A DNA stretch of 14,403 nt. It comes from Actinomycetes bacterium. Its GTDB lineage: Bacteria > Actinomycetota > Actinomycetes > Actinomycetales > Microbacteriaceae. The stretch covers positions 1 through 14,403 of the forward strand of contig JAEYAG010000239.1 of NCBI GenBank assembly GCA_023451265.1, given 5' to 3'. Numbering within the stretch: position 1 is the stretch's first letter; every line of letters begins with the position of its first letter. The position numbers were made by a program, and so were the translations under genes. A model generated the notes under the pieces. It had not been told where the DNA came from and did not search any database. It saw only the letters and a program-made list of their open reading frames with translations. This document shows, piece by piece, positions 4,820 through 11,905 of the stretch.

Positions 4820-6364
4820 GTGACCGCCTCCCTGCCGCTCCCCGAGGACGACGCGGGCGTGCACGCGCTGCCGCCGTTGCCGCCCGTCGCCGCATCGCAG
4901 GCGGCGGCCCGTTTCGACGAGGCGAAGGATGCCGAGCGCCCTGCCGCGGCGGATGCCGAAGACTCTCCGACCGAGTCCGCGCCGCGACCGCGGGCACCGC
5001 GCAAGACGCCCGCGGCCGCGCGGAACGCGCCGCCCAAGCCGGCGGCCAAACGCACCCCGCGCACCAAGAAGGCGGTCGTCCCGCCGCCGCCTCCGGAGAC
5101 TCCCGCAGAGGTGGCCGCAGCCCGGTTCGAGGCCGCCGCGCACGTCGATGACCCGGACGCGATCGTCATCCCGCCCAAGCCCGACTCCGTGCCCGAGGCC
5201 GGGCCGCAGACCGTCGCGGAGCCCGACGTCGTCCGGCCGGAACCCGTGGTCGAGCCCGAGCCTGAGATAGAGCCCGAGGTCTTGGTTAAGCCGGGGCCCG
5301 AATCCGAGCCCGAGCCGGAGATCGTGCCCGAGCACATCGTTGAGCCGGAACCCGAACCCGAGCCCGAGCCGGAACCCGAGGTCGAGCCCGAGCCCGAGCC
5401 CGAGCCGGAGCCGGAGCCCTCGCCGGAGCCGGAGCCCTCGCCGGAGCCGGAGCCTGAGCTCGAGCCGGAGCCGGAGCCGGAGCCCGAGCCCGAGCCCGAC
5501 GTCATCGTCGCGCCGGAGGCCGAACCCGACGACGCCGATGCGCTGCTGCAGATCGTCACCGATGTCGACGTCGAGGTCATCACCGATCTCGATGTGGATG
5601 CCGCGGTGCCCGCCGTCCGCCTGCAGGGTGTGACCAAGGCGTTCGGCGGCGTTCCCGCGGTCGACGGGATCGACCTGACGATCGCGGCGGGCAGCTTCTA
5701 CGGCATCGTCGGCCCCAACGGTGCGGGTAAGACGACCACGCTGTCGATGATCGCGGGACTGTTGCGCCCCGACAGCGGCGCGATCTCCGTCGCCGGCGTC
5801 GACCTGAAGGCACAGCCACGTCGCGCGAAGCGTCAGATGGGCATCCTTCCCGACCGGCTCCGCACCTTCGACCGGCTCACCGGCCGTCAACTGCTCCATT
5901 ACTACGGTGTGCTGCGGGGCCTGCGTGCGTCGGTCGTCGAGAGCCGCATCGCCGACCTCGCCCGCGCCTTCGACCTCACCGACGCCCTCGGGCGCACCGT
6001 CTCGGACTACTCGGCCGGCATGACGAAGAAGCTCATGCTCGCCGGTGCGATGATCCACTCGCCGCGCGTGCTCGTGCTCGACGAGCCGTTCGAGTCCGTC
6101 GACCCCGTCTCCTCGGCCGTGATCCTCGACATCCTCACCGCCTACGTCGAGCACGGCGGAACCGTGGTGCTGTCCAGCCACGGCATGGAGCTCGTCGAGC
6201 GGGTGTGCAGCGGCCTCGCGGTCATCGTCGCGGGTCACGTGCTCGCGGAAGGCACGGTCGACGAGGTGCGCGGAGAGCGCACGCTCGAGGAGCGCTTCAT
6301 CGAGCTGGCGGGCGGGATCAGCGACGTGGAGGGCCTGGAGTGGTTGCACACGTTCTCCGACTGA
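4820..6364 (+). CDS. ABC transporter ATP-binding protein with long Pro-Glu-rich N-terminal extension
   Basis: A 514-residue protein. Residues 265 to about 500 are a complete ABC ATPase of the exporter (ABC-2, DrrA/CcmA-like) type: Walker A GPNGAGKTT (298-306), signature YSAGM (397-401, in place of LSGGQ), Walker B VLVLDE (416-422 region, D421 E422) and the H-loop histidine H454 in SSHGME. The Q-loop position reads LPD (D345) instead of glutamine, as in some exporter ATPases. The first 264 residues are not part of the usual 230-310 residue family: an Ala/Pro segment, a basic patch with many K/R/P (about 57-90), and then a Pro-Glu repeat (145-226). The GTG start is supported by the -10 box 6 bases upstream. 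It powers the permease encoded next; the substrate is unknown. Confidence 0.93.
   Translation: MTASLPLPEDDAGVHALPPLPPVAASQAAARFDEAKDAERPAAADAEDSPTESAPRPRAPRKTPAAARNAPPKPAAKRTPRTKKAVVPPPPPETPAEVAAARFEAAAHVDDPDAIVIPPKPDSVPEAGPQTVAEPDVVRPEPVVEPEPEIEPEVLVKPGPESEPEPEIVPEHIVEPEPEPEPEPEPEVEPEPEPEPEPEPSPEPEPSPEPEPELEPEPEPEPEPEPDVIVAPEAEPDDADALLQIVTDVDVEVITDLDVDAAVPAVRLQGVTKAFGGVPAVDGIDLTIAAGSFYGIVGPNGAGKTTTLSMIAGLLRPDSGAISVAGVDLKAQPRRAKRQMGILPDRLRTFDRLTGRQLLHYYGVLRGLRASVVESRIADLARAFDLTDALGRTVSDYSAGMTKKLMLAGAMIHSPRVLVLDEPFESVDPVSSAVILDILTAYVEHGGTVVLSSHGMELVERVCSGLAVIVAGHVLAEGTVDEVRGERTLEERFIELAGGISDVEGLEWLHTFSD
5252..5500 (+). repeat. Coding repeat: alternating Glu-Pro codons (residues 145-226)
   Basis: A near-continuous run of GAG-CCC or GAG-CCG codons encodes EPEPEP blocks, broken by short pieces such as VLVKPG, IVPEHIV and VEPE, and by two copies of PSPEPE. 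At the DNA level it is a hexamer-type repeat (GAGCCC/GAGCCG) likely to vary in length between strains. The protein segment would be a stiff, highly acidic rod, comparable to the Pro-Glu part of TonB or to PE-rich linkers. Confidence 0.9.
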
Positions 6365-7896
6365 GGCTCGACCTGCTGATCGGCGCGCTGCGCGGCGACC
6401 GCCGGCGGGTCACCCGCAATGCGACGGCCCTCGTGCTCCTCGTCATCGCCGTCGGGGTCGTCTGCGCCGGCATCCTGAGCCTGCGCGCCGTGCCCGACGA
6501 TGTCGCCTTCGCCGTCACGATGATCGGATGCTCGGCCCTCACGCTCGGGTTCTTCGTCGCGGCCATCGTCGGGGGAGCCGATGATCAGCTCGATCCGCGG
6601 CGATTCGCGGTGTTCGGCGCCACCCCGCGCGCGACGGCGTGGGCGACGCTGCCCGCCAGCATCATCAGCGTCCCTGTCCTCGGCGTCGCAGTCGTCGCCG
6701 CGACACTCGCGACGATGTGGATCGCGCACGGCGCGACGGCCGCGGTCGCGGTGGCCTCGGCGGTGCTCGGTGTTCTCACCTGCATGCTGTTCGCGAAGAT
6801 CGCGCTCGCGATCGTCGGACTCGTCCTGCGCGATCGGCGCTCGCGCGAGCTGACGGGTGTGTTCCTCATCGCGATGCTCGTCGTCGTCGTGCCGGTGGTG
6901 GTGTTCCTCGCCTCGTTGGAGTGGCGCGGCGAAGTGCCCTCGGCTCTCACCCACGCCGTCGACGTGCTCGCGCTCACTCCGCTCGGCGCGGCGTGGGCGC
7001 TCCCCGGCAGGGAGCTGTCGAGATCGTACGCGGCGCCGCTGGTGGTGGCGGTGGTGACCCTGCTCGCGCAGAGCGCGCTGTGGCTGTGGCTCGTCGACCG
7101 GCTGCTGACGACCACCGAGCGGCCGGGGTCGGCCCGGGAGCGTCGTGGCCTCGGCTGGTTCGACCTCACCGGGGGCACGCCCACCGGTGGCATCGCGGCG
7201 CGCAGCCTCATCTACTGGCTCCGCGATCCCCGCTACCTCGTCAACGTCGCGATCGTGCCGGTCGCGGCGATCGTGACGATCGTCCCGCTCGTGCTCGTCG
7301 GAGTGCCGTTGGCGACGGCGATCCTGCTGCCCGCGCCGCTCATGGCGCTGTTCCTGGGCTGGCTCGCGCACAACGACCTCGCCTACGACTCCACCGCGCT
7401 GTGGATGCACATCGCCAGCGCGGTCCGCGGCCGCGCCGATCGCGCCGGGCGGCTCGTTCCGGTCGCAGCCCTCGGCATCCTGATCCTCGCCGTCGCCGTC
7501 CCGGTGACGGTGTCGCTGCACGGGCGCTGGGCCATCCTCCCCGCGATGGTCGGCGTGTGCGCGAGCCTGTTCCTCTGCGGGCTCGGCCTGTCATCGGTCG
7601 CTTCCGTCGTCGCCCCGTACCCGGTCTCCCGCCCCGGCGACAGTCCCTTCCAGCAGCCGCAGCGCACCGGCGGCGGGCTGTCGCAGGGCGTCGTTCTCGT
7701 CGGCGCCGCGCTGCTCAGCCTGCCGACGCTGTGGTGGGGCTGGCTCACGCTCAGCGCCGACGCGGAGTGGGCGTGGACGGCACTGTGGGGCGGCATCGGC
7801 ATCGGCACGGTGGTCCTGATCGCCGGCATCCTCGGCGGCGGCGCGGTCTTCGACCGCAGCGGCGGACGGCTCATGGAGTTCGCCGAATCGACCTGA
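6340..7896 (+). CDS. ABC-2 type exporter permease subunit
   Basis: A 518-residue integral membrane protein with roughly ten to twelve hydrophobic segments, including ALVLLVIAVGVVCAGIL near the N-terminus, a GVFLIAMLVVVVPVVVFL segment, VAIVPVAAIVTIVPLVLVGV, and WTALWGGIGIGTVVLIAG near the end. It lacks an ATP-binding domain, and its position directly behind the ATPase marks it as the membrane partner. I place the start at GTG 6340: GGAGGG lies 6 bases upstream, and the 25-base overlap with the ATPase end suggests translational coupling. The open frame begins earlier (6205), but that part is Arg-rich and antisense-like in composition. The cargo is unknown; the family exports drugs, lipids or glycan precursors. 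Confidence 0.88.
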   Translation: MVAHVLRLRLDLLIGALRGDRRRVTRNATALVLLVIAVGVVCAGILSLRAVPDDVAFAVTMIGCSALTLGFFVAAIVGGADDQLDPRRFAVFGATPRATAWATLPASIISVPVLGVAVVAATLATMWIAHGATAAVAVASAVLGVLTCMLFAKIALAIVGLVLRDRRSRELTGVFLIAMLVVVVPVVVFLASLEWRGEVPSALTHAVDVLALTPLGAAWALPGRELSRSYAAPLVVAVVTLLAQSALWLWLVDRLLTTTERPGSARERRGLGWFDLTGGTPTGGIAARSLIYWLRDPRYLVNVAIVPVAAIVTIVPLVLVGVPLATAILLPAPLMALFLGWLAHNDLAYDSTALWMHIASAVRGRADRAGRLVPVAALGILILAVAVPVTVSLHGRWAILPAMVGVCASLFLCGLGLSSVASVVAPYPVSRPGDSPFQQPQRTGGGLSQGVVLVGAALLSLPTLWWGWLTLSADAEWAWTALWGGIGIGTVVLIAGILGGGAVFDRSGGRLMEFAEST

Positions 7897-7931
7897 CCCC
7901 GCGTCGACCCGGGGCCTGTGGAAACCCGGCC

Positions 7932-7948
7932 GCGGACGCGGTGTCCGC
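7932..7948. promoter_or_regulatory. Inverted repeat overlapping the DUF3039 promoter
   Basis: GCGGAC-GCGGT-GTCCGC has six-base arms and ends three bases before the TAAACT -10 box, so it fills the spacer between -10 and -35. It could be an operator, or the tail hairpin of the permease transcript. Confidence 0.35.
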
Positions 7949-7951
7949 CGC

Positions 7952-7957
7952 TAAACT
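7952..7957 (+). promoter_or_regulatory. -10 box TAAACT, 8 bases before the ATG at 7966
   Basis: TAAACT followed by CGAACACC and the ATG; it matches the TANNNT pattern and implies a leaderless mRNA. No ribosome site is visible. Confidence 0.6.
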
Positions 7958-7965
7958 CGAACACC

Positions 7966-8229
7966 ATGAGCACCCCACTGGATCGCCCCGACGACGGCGG
8001 TGTCGCCACCCTGGACCGCGAGCTCGAAGAGCTGCTGCGCGAGGAGAACATCGAGCCGGGCGACCACGAGCGCTTCTCGCACTACGTCAAGAAGGACAAG
8101 ATCCTCGAGTCCGCCCTGACCGGAAAGCCCGTCCGCGCGCTGTGCGGCAAGAAGTGGACCCCGGGGCGCGACCCCGAGAAGTTCCCGATCTGCCCCACGT
8201 GCAAGGAGATCTACGAGTCGATGATCTGA
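7966..8229 (+). CDS. DUF3039 domain-containing protein
   Basis: An 87-residue protein. A charged N-terminal half (ATLDRELEELLREENIEPGD) is followed by HERFSHYVKKDKILESALTG and a C-terminal part with three cysteines in a ribbon-like pattern: C60 (RALCGKKWTP) and C76-x2-C79 (ICPTCKEIYE). This is the layout of the DUF3039 family found across actinobacteria; zinc binding is inferred from the cysteines and no function is established to my knowledge. The ATG is preceded by a -10 box. The stop lies only 4 bp from the stop of pncB on the opposite strand. Confidence 0.92.
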   Translation: MSTPLDRPDDGGVATLDRELEELLREENIEPGDHERFSHYVKKDKILESALTGKPVRALCGKKWTPGRDPEKFPICPTCKEIYESMI

Positions 8230-8233
8230 CCCG

Positions 8234-9553
8234 TCAGCCGGCGTCGGTGTAGACCGTCGGCAGCGCGGGGTCGGAGCGGCTCAGCGCGAGCGCGCGCACC
8301 GGAAGCTCCTCGCGCACCCGCGCGTGGTGCGCACGGGCCGCGGCCACTCCGGCGGCGCCTTCATACCCGGCATCCGTCTCGCCCTGCTCGACCAGGGTGA
8401 CCAGCAGCGGCCGCGCGTCGGGATGCCGGCTCGCCGGCGACAGCTCCTCGAACCCGTCCGAGACGACGATGAGCTCGCTCGTCGCGGTCCCCTCATCGAG
8501 CGTGCGGAAGGCGGCCTTGCGTCCGCCCTTGGACCCCTTGTCCGTCGACTTCTTCGCCACCGCGACCCAGCCGCCGCCCGCGTCCTGGCGCGCGACGAGC
8601 TTGTAGACCATCCCCGCCGTCGGCGCGCCCGACCCGGTGACGACCGACGTGCCCACGCCGTAGGAGTCGACGGGTGAGGCGGCCAGAGCCGCGATCGCGA
8701 ACTCGTCGAGGTCGCTGGTGACCGTGATCTTCGTCGCCGTGGCGCCCAGCTCGTCCAGCTGAGCGCGCACCGCCGCCGCAACGGTCGGCAGATCTCCGGA
8801 ATCGATGCGGACGCCCCCGAGCGAGGCCCCCGCCACGCGAACGGCCGTCGCGACGCCCTCCCGGATGTCGTACGTGTCGATGAGCAGCGTCGTCTCGGTG
8901 CCGAGCGCGTCGACCTGGCTGCGGAACGCCTGCTCCTCCGTGTCGTGCAGGAGGGTCCAGGCGTGCGCGGCGGTCCCCATCGTCGGGATGCCCCAGGCGC
9001 GCCCGGCCTCCAGGTTGCTCGTGGCGTCGAAGCCGGCGATGTAGGCCGCGCGCGCCGCGGCGACGGCGGACTGCTCGGCGGCGCGGCGCGACCCCATCTC
9101 GGCGAGCGGCCGGTCGCCGGCGGCGATGCTCATGCGCGCGGCGGCGTTCGCGACCGCGGAGTCGTGGTTCAGGATGCTGAGGGCGAGCGTCTCCAGCACG
9201 ACGGCTTCGGCGAAGGTCCCCTCCACGATGAGGATCGGCGAGCCGGGGAAGTACAGCTCGCCCTCGCGGTAGCCACGGATCGTTCCGGTGAAGCGGTAGC
9301 CGGCGAGGAAGTCGAGCGTGTCGCGGCTGACCACGCGGTTGTCACTGAGGTAGCGCAGCTCGTCGTCGCCGAACCGGAAGTCGCGCAGCTGCTGCAGCAG
9401 GCGCCCCGTGCCGGCGACGACCCCGAAACGGCGCGCACCCGGCAGGCGCCGGCCGAAGAGCTCGAAGACGCAGCGGCGGGATGCCGTGCCGTCGCGCAGG
9501 GCCGCGTCGATCATGGTCAGTTCGTAGCGGTCGGTGAGCAGCGCTGTGGACAT
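8234..9553 (-). CDS. pncB: Nicotinate phosphoribosyltransferase
   Basis: A 439-residue cytoplasmic enzyme that joins nicotinate and PRPP to nicotinate mononucleotide in the NAD salvage (Preiss-Handler) route. The N-terminus has the family opening LLTDRYELTM (residues 5-14). An active-site strand with GGVRIDSGDL lies near residue 250, and a later GVGTSVVTGSG and VAKKSTDKGSKGGRKAAFR complete the phosphoribosyl-binding region. Length is normal for the actinobacterial form. The ATG at 9553 is preceded on its strand by TAGGGT with 6 bases between, matching a leaderless start. It diverges from murI across 38 bp and converges on the DUF3039 gene. Confidence 0.96.
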   Translation of the reverse strand: MSTALLTDRYELTMIDAALRDGTASRRCVFELFGRRLPGARRFGVVAGTGRLLQQLRDFRFGDDELRYLSDNRVVSRDTLDFLAGYRFTGTIRGYREGELYFPGSPILIVEGTFAEAVVLETLALSILNHDSAVANAAARMSIAAGDRPLAEMGSRRAAEQSAVAAARAAYIAGFDATSNLEAGRAWGIPTMGTAAHAWTLLHDTEEQAFRSQVDALGTETTLLIDTYDIREGVATAVRVAGASLGGVRIDSGDLPTVAAAVRAQLDELGATATKITVTSDLDEFAIAALAASPVDSYGVGTSVVTGSGAPTAGMVYKLVARQDAGGGWVAVAKKSTDKGSKGGRKAAFRTLDEGTATSELIVVSDGFEELSPASRHPDARPLLVTLVEQGETDAGYEGAAGVAAARAHHARVREELPVRALALSRSDPALPTVYTDAG

Positions 9554-9559
9554 GACGTC

Positions 9560-9565
9560 ACCCTA
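9560..9565 (-). promoter_or_regulatory. -10 box TAGGGT of pncB
   Basis: TAGGGT on the minus strand lies 6 bases before the pncB ATG. It forms part of one arm of the palindrome at 9562-9581. Confidence 0.6.
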
Positions 9566-9581
9566 CCCAGCGGCGGGTAGG
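9562..9581. promoter_or_regulatory. Palindrome spanning both divergent -10 boxes
   Basis: CCTACCC-AGCGGC-GGGTAGG has perfect seven-base arms. Each arm contains most of one -10 box, so the symmetry may simply come from two facing copies of TAGG(G/C)T, or it may bind a regulator that controls both genes. Confidence 0.6.
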
Positions 9582-9583
9582 CT
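9578..9583 (+). promoter_or_regulatory. -10 box TAGGCT of murI
   Basis: TAGGCT lies 8 bases before the murI GTG at 9592, fits TANNNT and implies a leaderless or nearly leaderless mRNA. Confidence 0.6.
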
Positions 9584-9591
9584 GGACGACC

Positions 9592-10422
9592 GTGGATGAC
9601 GCGCCGATCGGGATCTTCGACTCCGGCGTCGGTGGACTCACGGTGGCTCGCGCCGTCTCGCAACTGCTGCCGCGGGAATCCGTCCTCTACATCGGCGACA
9701 CGGCGCACTCGCCCTACGGCCCGAAGCCGATCGCGGATGTGCGCCGGTACAGCCTCGAGGTGCTCGACACCCTCGTCGACCAGGGTGTCAAGATACTCGT
9801 GATCGCCTGCAACACGGCATCCGCCGCCATGCTCCGCGACGCGCGGGAACGGTACGACGTGCCGGTCGTCGAGGTCATCGGTCCGGCGGTGCGCACCGCG
9901 ATCTCGATGACCCGCAACCGCCGCGTCGGCGTCATCGGCACCGTCGGCACGATCGGATCGGGCGTCTACCAGGACATGCTCGGCGTCAACGAAGACCTCG
10001 CGGTGTTCGCGCAGGCGTGTCCGCGTTTCGTGGAGTTCGTCGAGGAGGGCATCACGGGTTCGCCCGAGGTGCTCGCGGCGTGCGAGGAGTACCTCGCGCC
10101 GCTGCGGCATGCCGGTGTCGACACGCTCGTGCTCGGATGCACGCACTATCCGTTCCTTGAGGGGGCGATCAGCTACGTCATGGGCGAAGGCGTGTCCCTC
10201 GTCTCCAGCGACACCGAGACTGCCAAAGACGTCTATCGCCAGCTGGTGTCCCGCGACCTCCTCGCGGGGCCCGATGCCGTGCCGACCCATGTCTACGAAG
10301 CCACCGGCGACTCCGCCGACCACTTCCTGAACCTCGCCGATCGGCTGATGGGGCGCGGCGTCTCCGCCGTGCGCCTCGTCCAGACCGGTGCCATCGACCT
10401 CCCGAAGGGGGACCTGCTGTGA
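9592..10422 (+). CDS. murI: Glutamate racemase
   Basis: A 276-residue cytoplasmic enzyme that converts L-glutamate to D-glutamate for peptidoglycan. The substrate loop GIFDSGVGGLTVARAV holds D10 and S11. The two catalytic cysteines are visible as C73 in IACNTASA and C183 in LGCTHYPF, with the adjacent His typical of the family. It starts with GTG right after a -10 box. Its end overlaps the start of rph by four bases (GTGA), so the two are translationally coupled. The order murI-rph-rdgB is common in actinobacteria. Confidence 0.97.
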   Translation: MDDAPIGIFDSGVGGLTVARAVSQLLPRESVLYIGDTAHSPYGPKPIADVRRYSLEVLDTLVDQGVKILVIACNTASAAMLRDARERYDVPVVEVIGPAVRTAISMTRNRRVGVIGTVGTIGSGVYQDMLGVNEDLAVFAQACPRFVEFVEEGITGSPEVLAACEEYLAPLRHAGVDTLVLGCTHYPFLEGAISYVMGEGVSLVSSDTETAKDVYRQLVSRDLLAGPDAVPTHVYEATGDSADHFLNLADRLMGRGVSAVRLVQTGAIDLPKGDLL

Positions 10423-11159
10423 CCGACTCCACCACCACCCGCGCCGACGGCCGCACCGTCGACCAGCTCCGCCCCGTGACGATCGAGCGGGGGTGGAGCG
10501 CGCACGCCGAAGGGTCCGCCCTCATCTCGTTCGGCGGCACCAAGGTGCTGTGCACCGCGTCGTTCACCGGGGGCGTGCCGCGCTGGCTCACCGGAAAGGG
10601 CAAGGGCTGGGTGACGGCCGAGTACGCGATGCTGCCCCGCGCCACGAACTCCCGCAACGACCGCGAGTCGGTGCGGGGCAAGATCGGCGGGCGCACGCAC
10701 GAGATCTCCCGCCTCATCGGGCGGGCGCTGCGTGCGGTCGTGGACACGAAGGCCCTCGGCGAGAACACGATCGTGATCGACTGCGACGTGCTGCAGGCTG
10801 ACGGCGGCACCCGCACCGCCGCGATCACCGGCGCCTACGTCGCCCTCGCGGATGCGATCGAGTGGGGCCGGGCGAAGGGCCTGGTGGGCAAGAACGCGAA
10901 GGTGCTCCTCGACTCCGTCGCTGCGGTCTCGGTCGGCATCATCGACGGTGAGCCGATGCTCGACCTGGCCTACGTCGAGGATGTGCGCGCCGAGACCGAC
11001 ATGAACCTCGTCGTCACCGGCCGCGGCCTGTTCGTCGAGGTGCAGGGCACCGCCGAGGGCGCCCCGTTCGACAAGCGCGAGCTCGACGCCCTGCTGGAGC
11101 TCGGCGTCGCCGGCTGCGCCGACCTGCGCGACGCGCAGGCCGCGGCCCTCGCGGGCTGA
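10419..11159 (+). CDS. rph: Ribonuclease PH
   Basis: A 246-residue phosphorolytic 3'-5' exoribonuclease that trims tRNA 3' ends; it acts as a hexamer of dimers' core in the family. Family signatures are RADGRTVDQLRPV near the N-terminus, the KGKGWVTAEYAMLPRAT segment, the basic substrate-binding run with RNDRESVRGKIGGRTHEISR, and IDCDVLQADGGTRTAAITGA. The start is GTG within the murI stop, with an AGGGGG ribosome site 7 bases upstream. The gene ends 39 bp before the ATG of rdgB. All core motifs look intact. Confidence 0.97.
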   Translation: MTDSTTTRADGRTVDQLRPVTIERGWSAHAEGSALISFGGTKVLCTASFTGGVPRWLTGKGKGWVTAEYAMLPRATNSRNDRESVRGKIGGRTHEISRLIGRALRAVVDTKALGENTIVIDCDVLQADGGTRTAAITGAYVALADAIEWGRAKGLVGKNAKVLLDSVAAVSVGIIDGEPMLDLAYVEDVRAETDMNLVVTGRGLFVEVQGTAEGAPFDKRELDALLELGVAGCADLRDAQAAALAG

Positions 11160-11198
11160 CGCGAGCCGGGTGTCGCCAACTCCTTCGAATCGAGCGTG

Positions 11199-11810
11199 AT
11201 GAGCCAGAGAATCGTCCTCGCGACGCACAATCCGCACAAAGTGGAGGAGTTCGCCGCGATCGTCGCGGCCGTCCGCCCCGATCTGGAGGTGATCGGCTAC
11301 GACGGTCCCGAACCGGTGGAGGACGGCGTCACCTTCGCCGAGAACGCCCTGATCAAGGCCCGTGCCGCTGCGGTGCACACCGGGCTCGCCGCTCTCGCCG
11401 ACGACTCCGGCATCTGCGTCGACGTGCTCGGGGGCGCCCCCGGCGTGTTCTCGGCGTACTGGGCGGGGCACCGCAAAGACCCCGGCGCCAACCTCGACCT
11501 GCTGCTGGATCAGCTGTCCGACATCGCCGAGCCGCACCGCGGCGCGCAGTTCGTGTCCACGATCGCGCTGGTCGTGCCGGATGCGGGCGGCGGGGTCGCG
11601 GCCGAGCACACCGTCGAAGGCGTGTGGCACGGTCGCCTGGCGACCGCACCCTCGGGGACGGGCGGCTTCGGCTACGACCCGGTGTTCCTCCCCGACGGCG
11701 AGGGCGGCCGCAGTGCAGCCGACCTGTCGGCGGCCGAGAAGAATGCCGCGTCGCACCGCGCCCGCGCCTTCGCCGCCCTCGTGCCCCTGCTGGAGCGCCT
11801 GCCCGGCTGA
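11199..11810 (+). CDS. rdgB: RdgB/HAM1 family non-canonical purine NTP pyrophosphatase
   Basis: A 203-residue enzyme that hydrolyses dITP, dXTP and XTP to the monophosphate, keeping deaminated purines out of DNA and RNA. Motifs seen are IVLATHNPHKVEEF (residues 5-18), FAENALIKARAA, the metal-binding ALADDSGICVD (D68, D69), GTGGFGYDPVF and the late SAAEKNAASHRARAF. I use ATG 11199; a GTG directly before it at 11196 is in frame and would add one residue. No strong ribosome site is visible, so translation probably depends on reading through from rph. Confidence 0.95.
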   Translation: MSQRIVLATHNPHKVEEFAAIVAAVRPDLEVIGYDGPEPVEDGVTFAENALIKARAAAVHTGLAALADDSGICVDVLGGAPGVFSAYWAGHRKDPGANLDLLLDQLSDIAEPHRGAQFVSTIALVVPDAGGGVAAEHTVEGVWHGRLATAPSGTGGFGYDPVFLPDGEGGRSAADLSAAEKNAASHRARAFAALVPLLERLPG

Positions 11811-11820
11811 TGCCGCGCGC

Positions 11821-11883
11821 GAGGCGGCCGAGCCTGAGAATCACGATCATTCCCGACTGGGGCGATCTCGGCCGTATCGCCTC
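11821..11883. promoter_or_regulatory. Long inverted repeat between rdgB and the cation transporter gene
   Basis: GAGGCGGCCGAG (11821-11832) pairs fully with CTCGGCC (11867-11873) plus GCCTC (11879-11883), with a five-base bulge GTATC between the latter two. The 34-base interior is less GC-rich than its surroundings. It ends 11 bp before the TAGCCT box of the downstream gene, so it may be the rdgB terminator hairpin or an operator for the transporter. Confidence 0.5.
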
Positions 11884-11893
11884 CGGGTGGCAA

Positions 11894-11899
11894 TAGCCT
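11894..11899 (+). promoter_or_regulatory. -10 box TAGCCT, 6 bases before the ATG at 11906
   Basis: TAGCCT followed by GCCGTC and the ATG. It matches TANNNT and implies a leaderless mRNA for the cation transporter. Confidence 0.6.
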
Positions 11900-11905
11900 G
11901 CCGTC

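Noticed and set aside
4622..6349. 575-codon minus-strand frame with Leu/Arg/Gly repeats opposite the ABC ATPase
   Set aside because: It is the complement of the Glu-Pro codon repeat and of the conserved ATPase; no start signal.
6639..8252. 537-codon Arg-rich plus-strand frame over the permease and DUF3039 genes
   Set aside because: It is out of frame with both, Arg/Ala-rich and without any motif.
11811..11905. Metal riboswitch before the CDF gene
   Set aside because: The -10 box lies after the structure and 6 bases from the ATG, so the structure would not be part of this mRNA.
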